Below, piece by piece: positions 1 through 6,585 of a stretch of 7,152 bases of DNA. Source of the stretch: Cellulomonas sp. Lineage in GTDB: Bacteria; Actinomycetota; Actinomycetes; Actinomycetales; Cellulomonadaceae. The position numbers and the translations under genes were made by a program. The stretch covers positions 1-7,152 of the forward strand of contig DAIDJQ010000195.1 in assembly GCA_027451305.1 (NCBI GenBank), in the 5' to 3' direction. The first letter of the stretch is position 1, and the number at the start of each line of letters is the position of its first letter. The notes below the pieces were generated by a model. That model was not told the origin of the DNA. It searched no databases and worked only from the letters and a program-made list of their open reading frames with translations.

Positions 1-488
1 GACAGGTCCGCCTCGGGCTCGGGGCTCTGGTCCTCGAACGCGTTGGTCAGGCTGTCCATCTCGTCGTCGGCCCGGCAGAACCGGTCGATCGCGCGCTGCA
101 CGTTGTCGAACGTCGCGACGACGGAGATCACCTGCATGCCGGAGACGGTGCGGACGTCGTCGACCGCCACCACGTTCCCGGGGTCGGCAGTGGCGAGCAC
201 GAGGGCCCCGTCCCGGATCGCCACCGGCAGGACGGTGTAGCGACGGCAGAGGGCACCCGGGACCATCGAGACCGCCGCCCGGTCCACCGGGTACTCGTCC
301 AGGTCCACGAAGGGCATGCCGACCTGCTCGGCGAGCGCCTTGACCAGCTGCCCCTCGCTGAGGAATCCGAGCTCGACGAGCGTGCGGCCCAGCGACTGGT
401 TGCGCGCGCCCTGCTCGTCCAGGGCGGCCAGCAGCTGCGCCTCCGACACCAGCCCCTCGTCGAGCAGGATCTCTCCGAGCTGCTTCAC
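1..488 (-). CDS. GspE/PulE/PilB-family assembly ATPase, N-terminal part (runs off the left edge)
   Basis: The first 162 codons of a probable type IV pilus or type II secretion assembly ATPase; the ATPase core (Walker A and B) lies outside the window. The N-terminus has two tandem LGxxL-x3-G-x6-L-x3-L-x2-Q motifs, at residues 3-26 and 32-55, separated by five residues, which is the layout of the MshEN (T2SSE_N) domain. A second segment, about residues 57-145, has the typical run into PFVDLDEYPVD, LCRRYTVLPV and LVLATADPGN. In this family the domain links the cytoplasmic hexameric motor to its regulation and to the inner-membrane platform. The GTG start at 488 is chosen because a strong GGAGG sits 4 nt upstream and the first LG motif begins at once. 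The arginine expected at the first position of each motif is Gln3 and Ser32 here. The gene has its own 221-nt upstream region, so it likely starts a separate transcript from aroE. PilB or GspE cannot be told apart without the downstream genes. Confidence 0.85.
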   Translation of the reverse strand, partial: MKQLGEILLDEGLVSEAQLLAALDEQGARNQSLGRTLVELGFLSEGQLVKALAEQVGMPFVDLDEYPVDRAAVSMVPGALCRRYTVLPVAIRDGALVLATADPGNVVAVDDVRTVSGMQVISVVATFDNVQRAIDRFCRADDEMDSLTNAFEDQSPEPEADL

Positions 489-492
489 GCGT

Positions 493-497
493 CCTCC
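493..497 (-). promoter_or_regulatory. Ribosome binding site of the GspE/PilB-family gene
   Basis: GGAGG on the minus strand, 4 nt before the GTG at 488. It is a full-strength Shine-Dalgarno core and decides the start codon. Confidence 0.75.
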
Positions 498-542
498 ACT
501 CACCGGCCGGTCCGAGAGTCGCCACGGCGCAGGACCCTCTGT

Positions 543-567
543 GCGTGCATCGGCACGCTACGTGCGC
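543..567 (-). promoter_or_regulatory. Overlapping alternative hairpins / dyads upstream of the pilus ATPase gene
   Basis: Three arms can pair in two exclusive ways. GCACG (565-561) pairs with CGTGC (557-553) across the 3-nt centre TAG. The arm GCGTGC (558-553) also pairs perfectly with GCACGC (548-543) across a 4-nt loop. The centre of the first dyad is part of a TAGCGT (560-555), which fits a loose actinobacterial -10 (TAnnnT), although I see no convincing -35. The element lies 55-79 nt before the start codon. It could be an operator over a promoter or, if transcribed, a switchable leader structure. The pairing is seen in the sequence; the function is inferred. Confidence 0.3.
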
Positions 568-580
568 GGCCTGAGGAAGT

Positions 581-626
581 GGACGCTCGTCCGGGTGATT
601 CAGCGGGGGAAATCGGACGCTGGTCC
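581..626 (-). promoter_or_regulatory. Candidate operator pair: two near-identical dyad 12-mers
   Basis: On the plus strand GGACGCTCGTCC (581-592) and GGACGCTGGTCC (615-626) differ at one base and start 34 bp apart, about three helical turns. Each is itself an inverted repeat (GGACG/CGTCC and GGAC/GTCC). Between them is GGGTGATTCAGCGGGGGAAA, an AT-richer patch in otherwise very GC-rich DNA. The arrangement, 93-138 bp before the start of the pilus ATPase gene, suggests a binding site for a dimeric regulator acting at two sites. A similar dyad, GGACGTCGTCC, occurs by chance inside alaS at 4479-4489, so a single copy carries little weight; the pair is the signal. Confidence 0.35.
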
Positions 627-659
627 AGGGATCGCCGTGCCTCGTGGGGCCGGCAGCCC

Positions 660-683
660 GCCCCGGGGCACCGCCTCCGGCGG
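660..683 (-). terminator. Possible weak terminator after aroE
   Basis: Downstream of the aroE stop, CCGCC-TCC-GGCGG (671-683) can form a 5-bp hairpin with a 3-nt loop, followed in the direction of transcription by the palindrome GCCCCGGGGC (660-669). There is no U-tract. The spacer between aroE and the pilus ATPase gene needs some transcript end if the two are separate units, and this is the only candidate I see. The evidence is weak in DNA of this composition. Confidence 0.25.
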
Positions 684-709
684 AGCTGGACAACCGGCGC
701 GCAGAGCCC

Positions 710-1573
710 TCAGACGATCTCGGCCAGCGCGCGGCCCAGCGCGGCGTCCATCGCCTCCAGCGGCGCGGGCAGCCCGGTCATCAGGCGCACCTGCTCCGCG
801 GCCTGGTGCAGCAGCATGCGCGCACCACCCACGGCAGCCCCCCCGCCGGCCTCCCACGCCGCGATCAACGCCGTCCGCGCGGGCGCGTAGACCACGTCGA
901 GCAGCACGCCGTGCGGTCGCCCGACGAGAGCGTCGGCGACCGCGTCCGGCGCTCCCGCCGGCAGGGTGCTGACCACGAGGTCGGCGCCGGGGATCTCGGC
1001 GGCCGCGCGGTCGAGGCTGCGCACCACGGGGGTGACGCCCATCCGGTGCGCCGCGCGCTGCAGCGGGCCGGACCGACCTGCCGAGCGGACGTAGACCACC
1101 GGCGAGGTGCACCCGAGCTCGGCCAGCGCCGCGAGGGTGGACGCGGCCGTCGCCCCGCCGCCCAGTACTGCCGCGGAGGGGTTCACGAGCCGCTGGCCGG
1201 CACCGGTGGCGGCCAGGCCCTCGCGCACCGCCGCGACGACGCCGTGGACGTCCGTGTTCGCCCCGGTGAGCGTCACCGACGCCCCGACGGGCTGCACCAG
1301 CACCGTGTTGACCGCCCCGACCGTCTCGGCGAGCGGCTCGACGTGGTCCAGCAGCCCGATGACGGTCTGCTTGAGCGGCATCGTCAGCGACAACCCCGCC
1401 CAGCTCGCGTCCAGTGCGGCGACGAACGCCGGCAGCTGCGCCTCGGTCACGTCCACCGCGTCGTACCGCCACGCGGTCAGGCCGAGGGCTGCGTAGGCGG
1501 CGCGGTGCAGCACCGGGGACAGTGAATGACCCACCGGGTGGCCGAGCACGGCCGCCCTGCGCTCGTCGGGCAC
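710..1573 (-). CDS. aroE: Shikimate dehydrogenase
   Basis: A 287-residue NADPH-dependent shikimate 5-dehydrogenase, cytoplasmic, reducing 3-dehydroshikimate to shikimate in aromatic amino acid synthesis. The substrate-binding N-terminal domain shows GHPVGHSLSP (11-20, the two shikimate-binding serines Ser17 and Ser19), LSLTMPLK with the catalytic-type Lys68, GAVNT with Asn89, and GANTDVHG with Asp108. The Rossmann part has VLGGGATAAS (136-145), then DVVYAP, and near the end MLLHQAAEQ (253-261) with the conserved Gln. Length is normal for the family. The nucleotide-binding loop reads GGGATA, as in actinobacterial members, not the GAGGAA of the E. coli enzyme. The GTG start at 1573 is supported by a GGAG 5 nt upstream, between the mltG stop and this start; the open frame extends further upstream only as an overlap with mltG. 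It is the last gene of the alaS-ruvX-mltG-aroE run. Confidence 0.95.
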   Translation of the reverse strand: MPDERRAAVLGHPVGHSLSPVLHRAAYAALGLTAWRYDAVDVTEAQLPAFVAALDASWAGLSLTMPLKQTVIGLLDHVEPLAETVGAVNTVLVQPVGASVTLTGANTDVHGVVAAVREGLAATGAGQRLVNPSAAVLGGGATAASTLAALAELGCTSPVVYVRSAGRSGPLQRAAHRMGVTPVVRSLDRAAAEIPGADLVVSTLPAGAPDAVADALVGRPHGVLLDVVYAPARTALIAAWEAGGGAAVGGARMLLHQAAEQVRLMTGLPAPLEAMDAALGRALAEIV

Positions 1574-1578
1574 CGGTT

Positions 1579-1582
1579 CTCC
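1579..1582 (-). promoter_or_regulatory. Ribosome binding site of aroE
   Basis: GGAG on the minus strand, 5 nt before the GTG at 1573. It sits inside the 11-nt gap after the mltG stop and fixes the start against longer in-frame readings. Confidence 0.65.
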
Positions 1583-1584
1583 GG

Positions 1585-2856
1585 TCAGCCGGCCGGGGTG
1601 GCGGTCGCCGACGCGTGCTGCGCCGCCCAGGCGTTGTACTCCGCCACGTTCTGCTGGTGCTCGGCGAAGGTGGTGGCGAACTTGGTCTCGCCGGTGTCGA
1701 GGTTCACCGTCACCCAGAACAGCCAGGTGCCCGGTTCGGGGTTCAGCACCGCGTCGATCGACTTCTCCCCCGGTGACGCGATGGGTGTGGGGGGCAGGCC
1801 GGTGTGCACGTACACGTTGTACGGGTTGGACGCGTCCTTGAAGTCGGCGCCGGTCAGCGTCATCGCGGACTTGCCGGCGCCGTAGGCGACGGCCGTGTCC
1901 ATCTGGAGCGCCATGCCCTGGGCGAGCCGGTTCTCGATCACGCGGGCCATCTTGGGTCGGTCCTGATCGAGCTTGGCCTCCCGCTCGATGAGGGAGGCCT
2001 TGGTCAGCACGGCCTCCCACTGGTCCTGCGGCACGTTCTTGGCGGTGAGCACCGAGACCGTCTGGGCGACCATCTGCTTGAGCACGCCCGCTGCGGTGTC
2101 GCCCGGCTGCACCTGGTAGGTCGCCGGGTAGAGCCAGCCCTCGATCTTGCCGTTCGCCTGCGCAGGCAGCCCGATGGCCGCCGGGTCGGCCGCCGCCGCC
2201 TTCAGGTCCGCGGCCGGGATCAGTGCCACCTCGGTGATCTTCGCGAGGATCTGTGCGGACGTCTGCCCCTCCGGGATCGTCACGCGCATCGACACGCGGC
2301 TCGCGGGGTTGAGCAGGGCGGCGACCGCGTCGGACGCCTTCATCTTGAGCAGCATCGTGTAGGTGCCCGGCTGGATCTTCGAGGCGTCCGGGTTGGCGGA
2401 GAAGGCGGCCACGAAGGCCTGCTGGGTCGCCACCACCCCGGCGTCGGCCAGCGTCTTGCCGATCTGCGTGCCGGAGTCGCCCGGGTTCACCACCACCTGT
2501 GCGGACGGGTAGCCCGGCCCCGGGTAGTCGCTGACCGACGAGGACGTGAAGTGGAACACCTTGCCGCCGACCGAGTACACGACGTAGGCCGCGCCGAGAA
2601 CCATGGCGACGACCAGGGTCACCACCAGGAACGAGCGGCGTCGACGGTGCTTGCGCTCACGGGTTCGGTGTGCGCGGGCGCCGGAGCGGGACCGACGTGG
2701 CGACTGCGGCTCGGCAGCAGCGGGCACGGCGCCGAACAGGTCGCTGCTGGGGTGCGACTCACCACTCGGGTGCGACTCACCACTCGGGTGCGACGCATCA
2801 TCGGGGTGCGGCTCACCTCCGACGGGGGGCCACCAGTCCGTTCGGCTGTTGCTCAC
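1585..2856 (-). CDS. mltG: Endolytic murein transglycosylase MltG (YceG family)
   Basis: A 423-residue membrane-anchored lytic transglycosylase that cleaves nascent glycan strands and so sets where their growth ends; it acts outside the cytoplasmic membrane. Residues 1-75 form a cytoplasmic, charged, low-complexity tail ending in an Arg/Lys/His-rich stretch (RKHRRRR, 68-74), followed by one membrane helix at about 76-95. A LysM-like segment (VVVNPGDSGTQIG, about 121-133) precedes the YceG catalytic domain: VTIPEGQT (192-199), IEGWLYPATY (238-247) with Glu239 as the expected catalytic residue, ASLIEREA (287-294), DTAVAYG (320-326), and NPYNVY...GLPPTPIASPG (344-363). The tail holds four imperfect hexapeptides (15-38), described separately. 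The GTG start overlaps the ruvX stop as GTGA, and a GGAG lies 10 nt upstream, slightly far, so coupling with ruvX translation is likely. The C-terminus is a short Ala/Thr-rich tail. Confidence 0.95.
   Translation of the reverse strand: MSNSRTDWWPPVGGEPHPDDASHPSGESHPSGESHPSSDLFGAVPAAAEPQSPRRSRSGARAHRTRERKHRRRRSFLVVTLVVAMVLGAAYVVYSVGGKVFHFTSSSVSDYPGPGYPSAQVVVNPGDSGTQIGKTLADAGVVATQQAFVAAFSANPDASKIQPGTYTMLLKMKASDAVAALLNPASRVSMRVTIPEGQTSAQILAKITEVALIPAADLKAAAADPAAIGLPAQANGKIEGWLYPATYQVQPGDTAAGVLKQMVAQTVSVLTAKNVPQDQWEAVLTKASLIEREAKLDQDRPKMARVIENRLAQGMALQMDTAVAYGAGKSAMTLTGADFKDASNPYNVYVHTGLPPTPIASPGEKSIDAVLNPEPGTWLFWVTVNLDTGETKFATTFAEHQQNVAEYNAWAAQHASATATPAG
2751..2822 (-). repeat. 18-bp tandem repeat inside mltG (four units, two exact)
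   Basis: Units beginning GGTGCG start at 2751, 2769, 2787 and 2805, exactly 18 bp apart. The first two are identical (GGTGCGACTCACCACTCG) and the last two are diverged. In the protein they give EPHPDD, ASHPSG, ESHPSG and ESHPSS (residues 15-38), all in frame. The two identical copies point to recent slippage or unequal exchange, so copy number may vary between strains. Confidence 0.85.
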
Positions 2857-3416
2857 CTGTGCGTCTCTCCACCAGTCGTCGTGTCCTCCCGCGGACCCCC
2901 CGGCGTGCCATGGGTGGGGTCGACCTCGACCCGCTCCCCGGGACGACGTCCCGTGCCACGCTCCGCGTCCAGCGCGTCCTGCAGGATCACCACGGCCGCG
3001 GCCTGGTCGACCACCTCGCGGTGCTTGCGCCCGGACCGGCCGGACGCCGTCAGCGCACGATGAGCGGCCACCGTGGTCATCCGCTCGTCGACGAGGCGCA
3101 CCGGGACGGGTGCGATCGCCTGCGCCAGGGTGTCAGCGTACGCGCGCGCAGCGGCAGCCGCCGCGCCCTCGGCGCCCGAGAGGTGGCGCGGCAGCCCGAC
3201 GTACACGACAGCCGCACCGCGTTCACGCACCTCCTCCACGATCCGCACGACGTCGCCGCCACGCGCACCGTCGCGCGCCGACCCGCGCGGCAGAGTCGCC
3301 ACCGGGGTCGCCACGAGGCCGTCCGGATCGCTCACCGCGAGGCCCACCCGGACCGAGCCGACGTCGACCGCGAGACGCGTCCCGCGGACGACGAGGTCGG
3401 CCGGCACCTCAGGCAC
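2853..3416 (-). CDS. ruvX: Holliday junction resolvase-like nuclease RuvX (YqgF)
   Basis: A 187-residue RNase H-fold protein. Family members are implicated in pre-16S rRNA 5'-end maturation and in Holliday-junction-like cleavage; which role applies here is not visible. Motifs: LAVDVGSVRVGLAVSD (15-30) with Asp18 as the first metal ligand, YVGLPRHLSG (72-81), LVDERMTT (108-115) with Glu111, and VVDQAAAVVILQDAL (135-149) with Asp137. All expected catalytic acids are present. Residues from about 155 are a Gly/Thr/Pro-rich tail with no recognisable domain, making it somewhat longer than the roughly 140-residue core. The GTG start at 3416 is preferred because a GAGG lies 6 nt upstream; it overlaps the alaS end by 8 nt. 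A second GTG at 3407 would give 184 residues but has no well-placed binding site. The open frame reaches back further, to 3545, only as an alternative frame of alaS. Its stop overlaps the mltG start by 4 nt. Confidence 0.93.
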   Translation of the reverse strand: MPEVPADLVVRGTRLAVDVGSVRVGLAVSDPDGLVATPVATLPRGSARDGARGGDVVRIVEEVRERGAAVVYVGLPRHLSGAEGAAAAAARAYADTLAQAIAPVPVRLVDERMTTVAAHRALTASGRSGRKHREVVDQAAAVVILQDALDAERGTGRRPGERVEVDPTHGTPGGPREDTTTGGETHR

Positions 3417-6102
3417 GCACCGCCTCGGCGACGGCGGACAGCGCCTCGGGCAGGCGGGCGGCGTCCTGGCCGCCGCCCTGTGCGAGGTCGTCGCGACCGC
3501 CACCGCCGCCACCGAGCACCGCGGACGCCGCGCGCACCATCGCACCGGCCTTCAGGCCCGCCTCGCGCGCAGCCGCGTTGGTCGCGACGACGACGACGGG
3601 CCGACCCTTGCTCACCCCGCCGACCGCCACCACGGACGGGGAGGAGTCGCCGAGCCGCCCGCGCACGTCGAGCACCAGACCGCGCAGGTCGTCCCCGGAG
3701 CCGACCTCGCCGGCGTCGTGCAGCACCACGCGGGTGTTGCCGATCAGCTGCGGCGCGGCCGCCAGCGCCCCGGCCTGGGCCAGCAGCTGGCCCTGACGCA
3801 GCGTGGCGAGCTCCTTCTCCGAGTCCTTGAGCTTGGTGAGCAGGCCGGACACACGTTCGGTGAGCTCGTCGGGGCGGGCTCCGAGCAGGCCGGACAGCTG
3901 ACCGACGAGCGCGCGCTCCGTGGCGTGGTAGCCGTAGGCGCCGTCGCCGACCAGCGCGTCGACCCGGCGGACCCCGGAACCGATGGACGCCTCCCCGAGC
4001 AGCGTGACGAGGCCGAGCTCGCCGGACCGGCGCACGTGCGTGCCGGCGCACAGCTCCCGGGACCAGTCGCCGCCGATCGACACCACGCGCACCTGCCGGC
4101 CGTACTTCTCGCCGAACAGCGCCATGGCGCCGAGCGCACGTGCCTCGTCGATGTCCATCACCTTGTCGGTGACCTCGAGGTCGTCCTGCAGGCGCTGGTT
4201 GACCCGACCCTCGATCTCCGACAGCGAGGACGCCGGCACGGCGGCACCGGACCGGAAGTCGAACCGCAGCCGGCTCGGCGCGTTCTCCGAGCCTGCCTGG
4301 GTCGCCGTCGAGCCGAGCTCCTCACGCAGTGCCTTGTGCACCATGTGCGTGGCCGTGTGCGCCCGGGCGATCGCACGGCGACGGGTGGTGTCGATCGTGG
4401 CCGTCCCCGGCTCGCCGAAGGTCACGGTGCCGTCCACCAGCCGGCCGCGGTGCACGTTCAAGCCCTTGATCGGCGCCTGGACGTCGTCCACCTCGATCCG
4501 GGCGCCGCCGTCCAGCAGGATCGTGCCGGTGTCGGCCAGCTGGCCGCCGGCCTCCGCGTAGAAGGGCGTCACGTCGAGCACCACCTCGACGTCGGCCGGA
4601 GCGATCGCCGCGGGTGCGGGGACGCCGTCGACCAGCAGCCCGACGACGTGGGCCCGGGCGGTGCTGTCGGTGTAGCCGACGAACTTCACGGGCCGGCCGT
4701 GCTCGTCGGACAGGCGTGCGTGCAGGTCGGAGTAGGCGGAGGTGTCCGCGTGACCCGTCTTCTTCGCCAGGGCGTCGGCCCGTGCCCGCGCCTTCTGCTC
4801 GGCCATCAGGGACCGGAACGTCGACTCGTCCACCTGGACGCCGTGCTCGGCCGCCATCTCCAGGGTCAGGTCGATGGGGAAGCCGTAGGTGTCGTGCAGC
4901 GTGAACGCCTGCGCGCCGGTCAGCACCGGCACGTCCTGGCCGGCCGTCGCCTTGGCGGTGCGCACCGCGGTGTCGAGGATCGTGGTCCCCGACTCCAGGG
5001 TCCGGCCGAACGCCTCCTCCTCGCCGTACGCCACCTGCGAGATGCGCGCGAAGTCGTCGGCCACGTTCGGGTAGGACGCGCTCATCGCGTCGCGGCTGAC
5101 GGGCAGCAGGTAGGGCAGGGTCGCCTCCTGCACGCCGAGCAGCCGCATGGAGCGCACGGTGCGCCGCAGCAGGCGGCGCAGCACGTACCCGCGACCCTCG
5201 TTGGAGGGCGTCACGCCGTCGCCGATGAGCATCAGTGCCGACCGCACGTGGTCCGCCACGACGCGCAGCCGCACGTCGTCGCCCTGGTCGGCACCGTAAC
5301 GTCGGCCGGAGATCTCCTCCGCCTTGGTGATGACCGGGAAGACCTCGTCGATCTCGTACATGTTCTGCTTGTCCTGGAGCAGGAACGCCATGCGTTCCAG
5401 GCCGGCGCCGGTGTCGATTGCCTTGCGGTCCAGCTCGCCGACGAGCGGGTACACCTTGCCGACACCCTCGCCGCGGATGAACTGGTCGAAGACGAGGTTC
5501 CAGATCTCCATGTACCGGTCCCCACCGGGGTCCACGGTGCCGCCGACCGCCTCGGGGCCGTACTCAGGACCGCGGTCGTAGTGGAACTCGGCGCACGGGC
5601 CGGCGGGACCCGGCTGACCCGTGTCCCAGAAGTTCTCCTCGCGCGGCAGCCGGACGATGTGCTTTCGGTCCACCCCGACCTGGCGCAGGGCGTCGAGCGC
5701 CACGTCGTCCTGGTCCCAGATGGTCACCCAGAGCCGGTCGCCGTCGAACCCGTACCGGCCCTGTGCCTGCGCGCCCGTGAGCAGCTCCCAGGCGAACTCG
5801 ATGGCGCCTTCCTTGAAGTAGTCGCCGAACGAGAAGTTGCCGTTCATCTGGAAGAACGTGCCGTGGCGTGCCGTGCGGCCGACGTTCTCGATGTCGTTGG
5901 TGCGGATGCACTTCTGGACGCTCGCCACCCGCGGCCACGGCGCCTGCTGGGTGCCGAGGATGTACGGGATGAACGGCACCATGCCGGCGATCGTGAACAG
6001 GATCGAGGGGTCGGGCGAGATCAGGGGCACGGACGGCACCAGGGCGTGGCCCTTGCTCTCGAAGTAGTCGAGCCAGCGCTGGCGGATCTCGGCGGTGCGC
6101 AT
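3409..6102 (-). CDS. alaS: Alanine--tRNA ligase
   Basis: Full-length alanyl-tRNA synthetase, 897 residues; charges tRNA-Ala in the cytoplasm and edits mischarged Ser or Gly. The class II catalytic domain comes first: the motif 2 region RHGTFFQMNGNFSFGDYF (79-96), GAGLER, and motif 3 NEGRGYVLRRLLRR (301-314). The editing domain has TPFYAEAGGQ and the zinc-type site HTATH (His582, His586) with CAGTH (Cys685, His689). The C-Ala domain ends with the glycine-rich segment at 864-878 (GGGGGGRDDLAQGGG). No expected motif is missing. Two adjacent ATG codons (6105 and 6102) could start translation. GAGG at 6108-6111 is 2 nt from the first and 5 nt from the second, so 6102 is chosen; using 6105 adds one Met. 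It heads the tight run alaS-ruvX-mltG-aroE and follows a 117-nt spacer with hairpins. Confidence 0.98.
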   Translation of the reverse strand: MRTAEIRQRWLDYFESKGHALVPSVPLISPDPSILFTIAGMVPFIPYILGTQQAPWPRVASVQKCIRTNDIENVGRTARHGTFFQMNGNFSFGDYFKEGAIEFAWELLTGAQAQGRYGFDGDRLWVTIWDQDDVALDALRQVGVDRKHIVRLPREENFWDTGQPGPAGPCAEFHYDRGPEYGPEAVGGTVDPGGDRYMEIWNLVFDQFIRGEGVGKVYPLVGELDRKAIDTGAGLERMAFLLQDKQNMYEIDEVFPVITKAEEISGRRYGADQGDDVRLRVVADHVRSALMLIGDGVTPSNEGRGYVLRRLLRRTVRSMRLLGVQEATLPYLLPVSRDAMSASYPNVADDFARISQVAYGEEEAFGRTLESGTTILDTAVRTAKATAGQDVPVLTGAQAFTLHDTYGFPIDLTLEMAAEHGVQVDESTFRSLMAEQKARARADALAKKTGHADTSAYSDLHARLSDEHGRPVKFVGYTDSTARAHVVGLLVDGVPAPAAIAPADVEVVLDVTPFYAEAGGQLADTGTILLDGGARIEVDDVQAPIKGLNVHRGRLVDGTVTFGEPGTATIDTTRRRAIARAHTATHMVHKALREELGSTATQAGSENAPSRLRFDFRSGAAVPASSLSEIEGRVNQRLQDDLEVTDKVMDIDEARALGAMALFGEKYGRQVRVVSIGGDWSRELCAGTHVRRSGELGLVTLLGEASIGSGVRRVDALVGDGAYGYHATERALVGQLSGLLGARPDELTERVSGLLTKLKDSEKELATLRQGQLLAQAGALAAAPQLIGNTRVVLHDAGEVGSGDDLRGLVLDVRGRLGDSSPSVVAVGGVSKGRPVVVVATNAAAREAGLKAGAMVRAASAVLGGGGGGRDDLAQGGGQDAARLPEALSAVAEAVRA
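3423..3426 (-). promoter_or_regulatory. Ribosome binding site of ruvX, inside the alaS end
   Basis: GAGG on the minus strand, 6 nt before the GTG at 3416 and still inside the alaS coding sequence. It favours the 187-residue start over the GTG at 3407. Confidence 0.5.
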
Positions 6103-6107
6103 CATGT

Positions 6108-6111
6108 CCTC
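6108..6111 (-). promoter_or_regulatory. Ribosome binding site of alaS
   Basis: GAGG on the minus strand; the spacing of 5 nt fits the second of the two tandem ATG codons (6102), while the first (6105) is only 2 nt away. Confidence 0.6.
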
Positions 6112-6123
6112 GTCGTCGTTCGG

Positions 6124-6197
6124 CGCCCTGTCCGGGCGGGTCCAGATGGTTCAGCGCCGCCGCGGGCGGCGGTGTTCCGGCGCCGCGTCGGCGCGGC
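6124..6197 (-). other. Structured spacer before alaS: three GC-rich hairpins
   Basis: Between the upstream membrane-protein gene and alaS are three perfect inverted repeats. They are GCCGCG-TCGG-CGCGGC (6182-6197), CGCCGCC-GCG-GGCGGCG (6155-6171, 7-bp stem, 3-nt loop) and CGCCC-TGTCC-GGGCG (6124-6138). None is followed by a T-run. Together they could act as a terminator for the two membrane-protein genes or as a leader structure of alaS. I see no T-box-like motif and no clear -10/-35 here. The stems are plain in the sequence; their role is inferred, and GC-rich DNA makes such stems common. Confidence 0.35.
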
Positions 6198-6222
6198 AGG
6201 CGTGGCGCCGGTCTGCGGTCGG

Positions 6223-6585
6223 TCAGAAGAAGGCGTAGCCGTCGTCGTCGTCGGGGTCCTCGGTGGGGTTGTCGGCCCAGTCGGCCGGTGCACCCCGTCG
6301 GCCGCCGAACGCCTCACGCACGGCGGAACGTCGGGCCGGGGCCTGCTCACGGAGCTCGTCGACGTCGACGTCGCCGACGAGCGCCTCCCGCAGGGCCTGC
6401 TCGCGCTCCGTCATGCCGGCGGCGAACTCGCGCCGGGCGCCGTCCACGGCTCGTGCCACACGTCCTGCCCCGGCGAACGCCGCGGTGGCCTCGGGCGGCG
6501 CGTACCGCTCGAGCACGGCCCGACCCTGACGCACGACGACCACGGTGAGTGCGACCCCGACGCCGATCCAGAACAGCCGGCGCAT
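6223..6585 (-). CDS. Small membrane-anchored protein, DUF6167-like
   Basis: A 120-residue protein of unknown function. It begins MRRLFWIGVGVALTVVVV, an N-terminal membrane helix (about 4-18) with positive residues on the cytoplasmic side. A helical, charged middle follows (about 32-80, rich in Ala, Arg and Glu), and the protein ends in a very acidic stretch, NPTEDPDDDDGYAFF (106-120). I believe this matches the actinobacterial family DUF6167 usually found beside alaS, from its size, helix and position, but I cannot search to confirm it. Its ATG overlaps the stop of the upstream DUF948 gene by one base (TGATG), so the two are very probably translated by coupling or re-initiation and may work together at the membrane. 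The ribosome binding site is only a weak G-rich stretch. The reading frame extends upstream to 7026 but there it is just another frame of the DUF948 gene. Confidence 0.85.
   Translation of the reverse strand: MRRLFWIGVGVALTVVVVRQGRAVLERYAPPEATAAFAGAGRVARAVDGARREFAAGMTEREQALREALVGDVDVDELREQAPARRSAVREAFGGRRGAPADWADNPTEDPDDDDGYAFF

Noticed and set aside
600..1472. A 290-codon minus-strand frame overlapping aroE
   Set aside because: It is a different frame of the aroE coding region with Arg/Gly/Ala-rich sequence; aroE has all its family motifs and a good ribosome binding site.
1804..3063. A 419-codon plus-strand frame opposite mltG and part of ruvX
   Set aside because: Same composition artefact: antisense to clear genes, rich in Arg, Gly, Val, Leu and His, no domain or good ribosome binding site.
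2853..3545. A longer ruvX start at 3545
   Set aside because: The extra 43 residues lie inside the end of alaS, are Arg/Pro/Cys-rich and non-homologous in style, and the GTG at 3416 has a GAGG at good distance.
4479..4489. GGACGTCGTCC dyad inside alaS, similar to the pilus-gene 12-mers
   Set aside because: It encodes ordinary alaS residues, is a single copy with a one-base centre, and shows only that such short dyads arise by chance at this GC content.
6106..6222. A T-box riboswitch controlling alaS
   Set aside because: No T-box-like bulge sequence, no specifier-loop arrangement and no terminator/antiterminator with a U-tract could be seen, and the spacer is too short.
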